Source of the DNA: Chloroflexota bacterium
GTDB taxonomy: Bacteria > Chloroflexota > Anaerolineae > 4572-78 > J111
Reading direction: 5' to 3'
DNA length: 12,137 nucleotides
Assembly (NCBI GenBank): GCA_003695455.1
Contig: RFJF01000327.1
Coordinates: forward strand, 1-12,137
Shown one piece after another: positions 1 to 6,625 of this stretch. Every line of letters starts with the position of its first letter. Position 1 is the stretch's first letter. The translations under genes and the position numbers were made by a program. The notes under the pieces were generated by a model, which saw nothing but the letters and a program-made list of their open reading frames with translations, searched no databases and was not told the origin of the DNA.

Positions 1-606
1 GGAGAGCGCCCGGCCAAAGCTAATCCGCGCCGCGTTGGGCTGGCCCAATTTTTCCAGCACCGAACCGAGCCGCCGGTGAACCGGAGCCAGGTTGGGGTCC
101 AGCTTCACCGCCTGCCGCAGCTCGGCGGCGGCAGATTCAAGCTGGTCCAGCCGCTCCAGCACCGCGCCCAGCCGGGCGTGCGCGGCGGCAGAGCCGGGTT
201 GCAGCGTCGCGGCCCGCCGAAAAGCGGTTTCGGCTTCGGCCAGTTTGCCATCCTGCTCCAGCGCCTCGCCCAAATTTTGCCAGTCGCCGGCGTCGTTTGG
301 GTTACGCTGCAGGGCGGCCCGGTAGCAGGCTGCGGCCTGCGCCGCGTTGCCCAGCAGCATGTACACCATTGCCGCGCTGCTGTGGTACACCGCCACGCCA
401 GAATCAGATTCGATGGCCTGCAAAATCAGGCGCAGGGCATCGTGCGGGCGGCCGGTCTGCACCATGAGCAGGCCCAGCAAGTGCAACGTTTCGGCGTTGG
501 CCGGGTCGCGGGCCAGCACCTGACGGTAGGCGTTTTCGGCTTGAGCCAGTTGCCCGGATTGGTGAAGTTGAAAGCCTGTGGTGAGCGTGTTGGTTACGGG
601 ATGCAT
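1..606 (-). CDS. TPR-repeat protein, probable third TPR-GT41 paralogue (3' end off window)
   Basis: An open frame of 202 codons runs from ATG at 606-604 to the window edge without a stop, so only the N-terminal part is visible. The translation starts MHPVTNTLTTGFQLHQSG and consists of TPR units with the usual A-x3-Y, NLG and P signatures. It aligns along its length with the N-termini of the two complete neighbours (FQxHxxGxLxQAE, ETLHLLGLL, VYHSS, NPNDAGD). Those two carry a C-terminal GT41 domain, so a third OGT-like glycosyltransferase is likely, but the catalytic half is not in the window. It follows the upstream stop codon by 14 nt with no clear Shine-Dalgarno site, suggesting translational coupling as the last visible gene of the operon. 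Alternative: a TPR-only protein. The coding call is secure; the enzymatic role is inferred. Confidence 0.85.
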   Translation of the reverse strand, partial: MHPVTNTLTTGFQLHQSGQLAQAENAYRQVLARDPANAETLHLLGLLMVQTGRPHDALRLILQAIESDSGVAVYHSSAAMVYMLLGNAAQAAACYRAALQRNPNDAGDWQNLGEALEQDGKLAEAETAFRRAATLQPGSAAAHARLGAVLERLDQLESAAAELRQAVKLDPNLAPVHRRLGSVLEKLGQPNAARISFGRALS

Positions 607-620
607 TGGTTTGGTATTTT

Positions 621-3026
621 TCAATGATTTCCGGCGGTTTGAATGGCCTGCCGGAAGAAGTTTTCCATTGCACGGACTGCTTGCAAATCGTCAAAAAGCA
701 CGCTGTTGGCGGCCAGAATTTTTGATTTGATGGCGTTTCGGTAGCGCGGGTCTGTACCCAGCCGCAGAGCAATATTGACATAATCCGGCGGGTTGGTTGC
801 CACGCAATCCATCACGCCCATCGCTTTGTAGCGGGCCAGCGTCAGCCGGCTGCGGGCAAATTCGCCGGGCAGGGTAACGATGGGCGTACCCACGGCCAGC
901 GCCTCGTGGGCGGTGTTGCCGCCGCTGTAGTGTACCGTGTCCAGCACAACATCGGCCACGGCAATCAGGTTGAGAAAATCGGCGGCAGGCAGGCGCGGCA
1001 AAAACTGCACGCGATGCACCACGTTGGGCATGCCGGCCCGGAAGCGAGCCAGCAGTTTTTCGCTCCACAGTTGCACATCGGTGTTGAGCAGAACCAGCCG
1101 TCCCTGCGGGTCGCGCTGCAAAATTTGGGCCAGGATTGAATCGAAATCGGGGTGAATTTTGAGCAGGTTCTGCACGCACAGGTAAATGTGGTCGCCGTCG
1201 GCCAGCCCCAGCGCCGAGCGCGGTTTCAGCGGCGACGGCAGGGCGGGCCGCTGGAAACAGGTGGGCAGAACGGGCAGAATGACCAATTTTTCCGAGTAGT
1301 GGGCCTCGGCGCCATCACCTTCCAGCAAACTGCTGGAGAGGTACATATCCATTTGGGGGATGCCGGTGGTGGTGGGCGTTCCCCAGCTTGTAACCTGCAC
1401 CGCGGCCAGCCGGAAAAACGGCAGAAAATAGTTGGCAGAGTCGCTGCCTACTTCCCAGTAGTAAATCAGGTCAAACCCGGCAGATTTGACGGCGGCCACG
1501 GCCTGCGCCAAATCGGGCGGCAGGGTTACAAAATCAATCCGGGGATTGGTGAGCGCCGCCTGTATTTTGGGCACACTGGCGGGCGGGCAAATAACGGAGA
1601 TGTGCAAATCGGGCGCAGAAAAATGGTTGAGCAGCCCTTTGGTCAGGCTCAAAAAAATGTGCTCGTGCCGTTCTGTCACCAAAAAACCAACCCGGTACGG
1701 CCCGGCTGCACCGGCTTTAACGCGATGGCGGGCAGGCGGTGTTTCGGCGGTTTGGAACAGGCGGGCGTACGTCTGGCGAAAGGGTCGCTCGTTGCGGCCG
1801 TGGTAGGCCAGATGCCAGGTGGGGTAGGCGTTACCGGCGGCCAGTTGCGGCAGCCAGTCGGCCAGGTTGATACTGCCGGGGGCGTAGTTTTTCAGCGCGG
1901 CATCCAGTTGCGCCCGCCAGCGGTCAATGGCGGCTTTGTTGGGCATAATTGCCGGGCAGAGGGTATCCATCTCCAGTTGCCACAGCAGGTTATCCGGTTC
2001 AAGCGCCAGCGCCTGCCGGTAACATTCGGCGGCTTCGCCAATTTTGTCCTGCCGGGCCAGCAACACGGCCAGATTGTAGTGCGTGCCGGCGGCGGTGGGG
2101 TCAAGCCGGATGGCCTGCCGCAGTGTGTCTACTGCTTCTGCAAAGCGGCCCTGGCTCTGGTAGGCCACACCCAGATTATTGTACGCCTCTGCCAGGTTGG
2201 GCGAAAGCAGGAGCGCTTGCCGGTAGTGAGCAATGGCATCGTCAACGCGCCGCTGCTGCCAGCAGGCCGCGCCCAAATCGTTGTGGGCCTGGGCGTGGTT
2301 GGGTTGCAGGGCAATGACACGCTTCAGGCTGGCTTCGGCTTTGGCAAACGCGCCGGTTTTCAGGTACACCAGCCCCAATTTGTGGTGCGGTTCAACCTGG
2401 TTGGGATGCAGTTGCGACGCGGTTTGGTAGCACGCCTCTGCGCCGTCCATTTGGCCCTGCTCCCGGAGGGTATCGCCCAGTTGAAGGTAGGCATCGCCAA
2501 ATTGGGGATTGATTTGCAACGTCTGGTGAAATTGTGCGGTTGCTTCGGCCCAGCGGCCAAGCTGTTTCAGCGCCAGCCCTAACCCGTAATGTGCTTCAAT
2601 GAAATTGGGCTGCAACTGAATGGCGGCCTGAAAATGTTTGATGGCTGCATTGGCCTGCCCGGCGCTGACCAGCGTTACAGCCAAATTGTAGTGGTCGCCG
2701 GCATCGTTGGGGTTGAGTTGCAGGGCGGTCTGGTAACTCTGTACGGCCTGGTCAAACTGTTGCAGCGATTGGTACACCATGCCGATGCTGCTGTGGTAGA
2801 TGGGTGAAGCGCCGTCGGCGCGGATGGCCCGGCGCAGGTAGTCGAGCGCCTGGTTGGGGTGCCCGGACTGGTGTTTGAGCAGCCCCATCAAATGCAACGC
2901 CTCGGCGCAATCCGGATAACCGGTGAGCACCTGCATGTACTGCCATTCTGCCTGCTCAAGCTGGCCGGCCTGATGGTACTGAAACCCAAAATTCAACCGG
3001 TCAGCCAGGGTGGTTACGTTAGCCAT
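621..3026 (-). CDS. TPR-containing O-GlcNAc transferase-like glycosyltransferase (GT41, SPINDLY family)
   Basis: 801 aa. Residues about 10-345 form roughly ten tandem 34-residue TPRs (repeated AEAYNNLGV-like units), expected to make a superhelix that binds protein partners. A linker with LCPAIMP and IDRWR (about 357-371) leads to a GT-B catalytic region at about 440-795. Recognisable OGT/SPINDLY landmarks are YRVGFLVTERHEHIF (444-458), QVTSWGTPTTTGIPQMD (544-560), LLKIHPDFD (621-629), where K623 matches the UDP-contacting lysine of OGT, and SGGNTAHEALAVGTPIVTLP (701-720), the nucleotide-sugar loop. Members of this family transfer a sugar from a nucleotide donor to Ser/Thr of proteins; the sugar and target here are unknown. 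No signal peptide or membrane helix is seen, so it should be cytoplasmic. It starts 12 nt after the stop of its 798-aa paralogue, with a GTGGTG-like weak ribosome site. Confidence 0.9.
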   Translation of the reverse strand: MANVTTLADRLNFGFQYHQAGQLEQAEWQYMQVLTGYPDCAEALHLMGLLKHQSGHPNQALDYLRRAIRADGASPIYHSSIGMVYQSLQQFDQAVQSYQTALQLNPNDAGDHYNLAVTLVSAGQANAAIKHFQAAIQLQPNFIEAHYGLGLALKQLGRWAEATAQFHQTLQINPQFGDAYLQLGDTLREQGQMDGAEACYQTASQLHPNQVEPHHKLGLVYLKTGAFAKAEASLKRVIALQPNHAQAHNDLGAACWQQRRVDDAIAHYRQALLLSPNLAEAYNNLGVAYQSQGRFAEAVDTLRQAIRLDPTAAGTHYNLAVLLARQDKIGEAAECYRQALALEPDNLLWQLEMDTLCPAIMPNKAAIDRWRAQLDAALKNYAPGSINLADWLPQLAAGNAYPTWHLAYHGRNERPFRQTYARLFQTAETPPARHRVKAGAAGPYRVGFLVTERHEHIFLSLTKGLLNHFSAPDLHISVICPPASVPKIQAALTNPRIDFVTLPPDLAQAVAAVKSAGFDLIYYWEVGSDSANYFLPFFRLAAVQVTSWGTPTTTGIPQMDMYLSSSLLEGDGAEAHYSEKLVILPVLPTCFQRPALPSPLKPRSALGLADGDHIYLCVQNLLKIHPDFDSILAQILQRDPQGRLVLLNTDVQLWSEKLLARFRAGMPNVVHRVQFLPRLPAADFLNLIAVADVVLDTVHYSGGNTAHEALAVGTPIVTLPGEFARSRLTLARYKAMGVMDCVATNPPDYVNIALRLGTDPRYRNAIKSKILAANSVLFDDLQAVRAMENFFRQAIQTAGNH

Positions 3027-3038
3027 CTACACCACCAT

Positions 3039-5435
3039 TCAACCCGCTGCCGCACGGTCTATGGCAGCCCTGAAAAATCGTTCCGTTTCACGGACAACAC
3101 GTTCGTCCTCAAAAAGCTGGCCGTTGGCGGCCCGGATAACCCGGCTGACGTGGGCGCGGTAGTCTGGCTCTGTACCCAGCCGAACCGCAATCCCCACGTA
3201 ATCGTCCGGGGTGTTGGCTACGCCATCCAGCACCCCAATGTAGTTGTAACAGCCAAGCGCCATTCGGCCCCGCATAAAATTGGCCGGCAACGTTACAATT
3301 GGCGTGCCCAGCGCCAACCCATCGTAGGTGGTGATGCCGCCGCCAAAGTGTACCGTATCGAGCAGCACATCAGCCGCCGCCACCAGATTCAGGTAGGTGG
3401 GGTAATTTTGCTGGGGCAAAATTTTGATGCGGTCAATGACATCGGCGTGAGCCTGCTCAAAACGGCGCAAAAACAGGGCATCCAGAAAACGCTGGTCGGT
3501 GCGGGTGATGAGCAGTACCTGCCCGCGCGGGTCGCGGCGCAGCACGCCGGCCAGCAGCGCGTCAAAATCGGGGTGAAATTTGAGCCGGTTTTGCGGGCAA
3601 AAATACAGATGCGCGTCCTCCGGCAGGCCAAGTTGGGCGCGGTCTTTCAACGGTGTGGGCAATTGCGGGCGATAGGCATACGCCAGCGGCGTGGGCAACT
3701 GAACCAGCATTTCGGTGTAAAAATCCTCGGCGTTGGGCGGCTCAAACAGGGTACTGGAAATGTAGTAATCCATCTGCGGCAGACCGGTGGTGCTGAGCAC
3801 CCCCCACGACGTAACCTGCACCGGCGCCAGCCGGAAAAACGGCAGAAAATAGTTGGCCGCCCGACTGCCCACTTCCCAGTAGTACAGCAAATCCAGCCGG
3901 GCTGTGGCAATTTGCTCAATCACCTGGCTCAGACTGCCGGCCACCGGCAGGTAGTGAACCCGCCGGTTTTTTATGTACGGCCTGATTAAATCAACTCCGG
4001 CGGCGGGGCAAATAATGGTCAGTTTTAAATCAGGCGATGTCAGATGGTTGATGATGCCGCCCATCAACGAGACAAACAGGCTTTCGTTGCGGCGAGACAC
4101 AAAAAAGCCGATGTGGTGCGCGCCGGCGTTGGGGCGGTGGTGCGTTCCTGAACGAGGTGCGGGCGCGGCAAACAGGCGGGCAAACTTTTCTTTGATGGGC
4201 CTGTCGTTGCGGCCCTGGTAGTGCAGGTAAAATGGCGGCTGGGCGTTAGAGGCCGACAGGCGGCCCAGCCAGTGGTTCAGGTTGAACGCGCCGGCCGGGT
4301 AGCAATCCAGGGCCGCCTCAATTTTGGCACGCCAGCGGTCAATTTCAGCGTTGCTGGCCATAATTGCCGGGCAGAGGGTTTCCATTTCAAGTTGGCGCAG
4401 TTTGTCCGGGCGCAGTTTGAGCGACCGGTGGTAGTGAGCGAGCGCGTCATCCAGTTTATCTTGCCGGGCCAGAATGACGCCCAGATTGTAGTGGGCTTCG
4501 GCATCGGCGGGCTGCACCTGCAAACTGGTACGAAAGGCGGTGTCAGCGGCTTCAATGTTGCCCAGCGTAAGGTGTACCACCCCCAGATTGTTCTGCGCCC
4601 CGGCGTGATTGGGCTGCAAGCGCAACACCTGCTCAAAGGCGGCAATGGCGTTGGTAAACCGCTCCAGAATGTGCAGCCGGTTGCCCAGATTGTACCAGGC
4701 ATCCACATAATTGGGGTTCAGGCGCACGGCTTCCTGAAAACAGGTTACGGCATCGTCATTGAGACCCTGTTTGCCCAGCGCCACGCCCAAATTGTTGTAC
4801 GCTTCTGCGTTGTGCGGCTGGAGTCGCAAGGTGTGATGAAAGTGCGTGATGGCGGCATCCAGCTGGCCCAGACGGTCAAAAATAACGCCCAAATTATTGT
4901 GCGCTTCTGCGTTGTTGGGCGCTTGAGAAATGACGTGTTCAAAACAGGTCCGGGCTTCGGCCAGGTTACCCAGTTTGCCCAACACCACGCCCAAATTGTA
5001 GCGAGCCTCCACGTTATCCGGCTGCTGCTGCACCACCCGCCTAAAATGGAGGGCGGCGTCATCAAACTGGCCCAGTTGCGCCAGCAGCAGGGCCAGACTG
5101 GCCCGGTCATCCACCTCGGCCGGGTTGAGCCGCACCGCCTGCGCGTAGCTGCCGGCGGCTTCATCCAGCCGGCCCAACTGCCGGGCGACCATGCCCCGGC
5201 TGCTGTGGTACACCGGGTTGGCAGCGTCGGCGGCAATGGCCTGTTCAATGTTATCCAGCGCCAGTTGATGGTGGCCCTGCTGATGCGCCAACAGCCCCAG
5301 CAAATGCAGGGCTTCGGCGCAGCGCGGGTTGGTGTGCAGCACTTGCCGGTACATTTGCTCGGCCTGCGCCAAATGCCCGGCCCGATGATATTGAAACGCC
5401 ATGCTGAGCGTATCCGGAGCAGAAACCATTACCAT
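3039..5435 (-). CDS. TPR-containing O-GlcNAc transferase-like glycosyltransferase (GT41), diverged active-site residues
   Basis: 798 aa, the same architecture as the 801-aa neighbour: about ten TPRs (residues about 8-345), the METLCPAIM...IDRWR linker (351-369), then a GT41 region at about 440-795. Landmarks are HIGFFVSRRNESLF (441-454), QVTSWGVLSTTGLPQMDYY (540-558), RLKFHPDFD (617-625) with K619 equivalent to the OGT donor-binding lysine, and HFGGGITTYDGLALGTPIV (696-714). Compared with the paralogue, two histidines in the first loop are replaced (N450, S452) and the donor loop reads ITTYDG instead of NTAHEA. Activity may therefore be altered. It is expected to be cytoplasmic and to glycosylate proteins, or to bind them as a partner. 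The start ATG lies 3 nt after the stop of the upstream glycosyltransferase; a second ATG two codons later is an equally possible start. Confidence 0.9.
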   Translation of the reverse strand: MVMVSAPDTLSMAFQYHRAGHLAQAEQMYRQVLHTNPRCAEALHLLGLLAHQQGHHQLALDNIEQAIAADAANPVYHSSRGMVARQLGRLDEAAGSYAQAVRLNPAEVDDRASLALLLAQLGQFDDAALHFRRVVQQQPDNVEARYNLGVVLGKLGNLAEARTCFEHVISQAPNNAEAHNNLGVIFDRLGQLDAAITHFHHTLRLQPHNAEAYNNLGVALGKQGLNDDAVTCFQEAVRLNPNYVDAWYNLGNRLHILERFTNAIAAFEQVLRLQPNHAGAQNNLGVVHLTLGNIEAADTAFRTSLQVQPADAEAHYNLGVILARQDKLDDALAHYHRSLKLRPDKLRQLEMETLCPAIMASNAEIDRWRAKIEAALDCYPAGAFNLNHWLGRLSASNAQPPFYLHYQGRNDRPIKEKFARLFAAPAPRSGTHHRPNAGAHHIGFFVSRRNESLFVSLMGGIINHLTSPDLKLTIICPAAGVDLIRPYIKNRRVHYLPVAGSLSQVIEQIATARLDLLYYWEVGSRAANYFLPFFRLAPVQVTSWGVLSTTGLPQMDYYISSTLFEPPNAEDFYTEMLVQLPTPLAYAYRPQLPTPLKDRAQLGLPEDAHLYFCPQNRLKFHPDFDALLAGVLRRDPRGQVLLITRTDQRFLDALFLRRFEQAHADVIDRIKILPQQNYPTYLNLVAAADVLLDTVHFGGGITTYDGLALGTPIVTLPANFMRGRMALGCYNYIGVLDGVANTPDDYVGIAVRLGTEPDYRAHVSRVIRAANGQLFEDERVVRETERFFRAAIDRAAAG

Positions 5436-5438
5436 GGG

Positions 5439-6428
5439 CTAACCTGCCTGATAACTGTGCTGCGGCACAGGCAACCGGCAGGCTGCCTGAAATTCCGTCC
5501 AAAAATTGATAATGTCGTTGCGTTCGCGGCGCAGGCTGTATTGCGCCGCCGTTGCCAGCGCGTTACGCCGGATACGTTCAACATCCGGGTGACGGGCGGT
5601 GATTTTGCGCAGGGTGGCGTGCAGCAGCATGGCCGCATCCAGATAATTCATGCTTTCGGCGCGCACAAAGTTTTGCCACGGGCCTTCGCCAACAATGTAT
5701 TCCTTGCCGCCAATGCCGTCGTAGCCCACGCAAATACAGCCGCACCCCATGGCCTCAAGCACCGACAGATTGGCCCCTTCAAACGGCGAGGTGGTCAGGT
5801 AAATCACAGACTCACGCAGCACGCGGGCGTATTCAGCCTCCGGTAAATCTTCAAGCGGGATAAATTCAACATTCCGATAGGTGTCGCCGCGCGCCGTCAG
5901 GATTTTTCTGATGTGCGGTGTGTGCAAATCTTTGCGACTCATGTAGGCAATTTGCAGCTTTTGCCGGTCTGGTTGGGGATAATAAAGCCGGGGATTAACT
6001 GCCGTATTTACCACGCCCACCCTGGATACCCCCATAGCCCAACGAATGTACTCTGCCATTACGTCTGATGAGGTGATGACCGCGCTGATGCCGTACTGCC
6101 GCCAGCTTTCGCCGGGAGGCAGGGCCTCAAAGATGTAGTGCAGGTTGAGCGCAATAACAACCTTGTGCAGATTTCCGGCGGTCAATCCCTTCATCTGGTT
6201 AGGGAAACCTTCCGGGATGACCACCGTATCGCCGGGAGAAATAGGCGGGTTGCCGTCCATGTACACTACCGGGACCTGAATATCGAGCCAGTTGAGCCGG
6301 AAACCGGTGTTAAAATGCAGTACAAACGCTTCAAAATTGTGTTCACGCAGAATTTTCACCTGCGTGTAAATCATTTTTATACCGCCGGACGGATGTTCAA
6401 AATCAGGGCAAATAAAGAAAATTTTCAT
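5439..6428 (-). CDS. GT-B glycosyltransferase, family 4-like
   Basis: 329 aa from the ATG at 6428, a typical N-terminus (MKIFFICPDFEHPSGGIKMI) with a glycine-rich SGG loop at 14-16. A GTG five codons further upstream is possible, but neither start has a good Shine-Dalgarno site. The C-terminal half has the nucleotide-sugar signature SPFEGANLSVLEAMGCG, with the E-x7-E pair at E217 and E225 that is characteristic of GT4 and related retaining enzymes. No transmembrane segment or signal peptide is visible, so it is probably a cytoplasmic or membrane-associated sugar transferase. Acceptor and donor cannot be told from sequence. It is the first gene of the minus-strand operon; its stop lies 3 nt before the first TPR-GT41 gene. 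Context suggests that it makes or extends a glycan in the same pathway as the GT41 enzymes, which is inference. Confidence 0.87.
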   Translation of the reverse strand: MKIFFICPDFEHPSGGIKMIYTQVKILREHNFEAFVLHFNTGFRLNWLDIQVPVVYMDGNPPISPGDTVVIPEGFPNQMKGLTAGNLHKVVIALNLHYIFEALPPGESWRQYGISAVITSSDVMAEYIRWAMGVSRVGVVNTAVNPRLYYPQPDRQKLQIAYMSRKDLHTPHIRKILTARGDTYRNVEFIPLEDLPEAEYARVLRESVIYLTTSPFEGANLSVLEAMGCGCICVGYDGIGGKEYIVGEGPWQNFVRAESMNYLDAAMLLHATLRKITARHPDVERIRRNALATAAQYSLRRERNDIINFWTEFQAACRLPVPQHSYQAG

Positions 6429-6463
6429 ATTCGGCCACACCACATAAATTTAGGACAAAACGG

Positions 6464-6485
6464 CGTGTGAGCCTACGCCCACACG
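6464..6485. promoter_or_regulatory. Inverted repeat at the predicted transcription start of the glycosyltransferase operon
   Basis: Perfect 6-nt arms CGTGTG (6464-6469) and CACACG (6480-6485) flank a 10-nt loop. The repeat starts roughly at the transcription start expected from the -10 box at 6489-6494 and lies inside the 5' leader. It could be a repressor operator or an mRNA hairpin. The arms are short and no matching second copy was seen, so confidence is low. Confidence 0.25.
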
Positions 6486-6488
6486 TTC

Positions 6489-6494
6489 ATTATA
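6489..6494 (-). promoter_or_regulatory. -10 box of the TPR/glycosyltransferase operon promoter
   Basis: The minus strand reads GATATAATG here, a perfect TATAAT. It is placed about 60 nt before the glycosyltransferase start codon and gives a leader of about 50 nt. At a 17-nt spacing the -35 position holds CTTATT, which is poor, so the promoter may need an activator or another sigma factor. Confidence 0.5.
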
Positions 6495-6590
6495 TCATTC
6501 TGCGCAGCCAAAATAAGTAAACTCTGGATAAAGCTATCGTAAAGCGGGCGTAAAAAAGGGCCGGCTGATGTGGCTACCGTCCATCAAACG

Positions 6591-6599
6591 TGCTACAAT
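6591..6599 (+). promoter_or_regulatory. Extended -10 promoter of the PPC lipoprotein-histidine kinase operon
   Basis: The sequence TGCTACAAT is an extended -10 element (TGn followed by TACAAT). It lies 27 nt before the first possible ATG, so transcription would start near 6606. The -35 position (about 6571-6576, TGGCTA) is weak, as is common for extended -10 promoters. It diverges from the minus-strand promoter about 100 nt away. Confidence 0.45.
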
Positions 6600-6625
6600 A
6601 AAATCTGTTTGATTACTATAAAAAG

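Noticed and set aside
1152..2582. Long plus-strand open frame (476 codons) opposite the 801-aa TPR-GT41 gene
   Set aside because: It is antisense to a gene with clear domain motifs. Its translation is Gly/Gln/Arg/Val-rich with no recognisable family, as expected from GC-rich codon bias leaving the reverse frame open.
2859..3989. Plus-strand open frame crossing the junction of the two TPR-GT41 genes
   Set aside because: It is antisense to both genes with no motif; another by-product of the repeated codon pattern.
4221..5846. Long plus-strand open frame (541 codons) opposite the 798-aa gene and part of the glycosyltransferase
   Set aside because: It overlaps two convincing genes antisense. 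Its low-complexity repetitive translation mirrors the TPR repeats, and it has no ribosome site or family signature.
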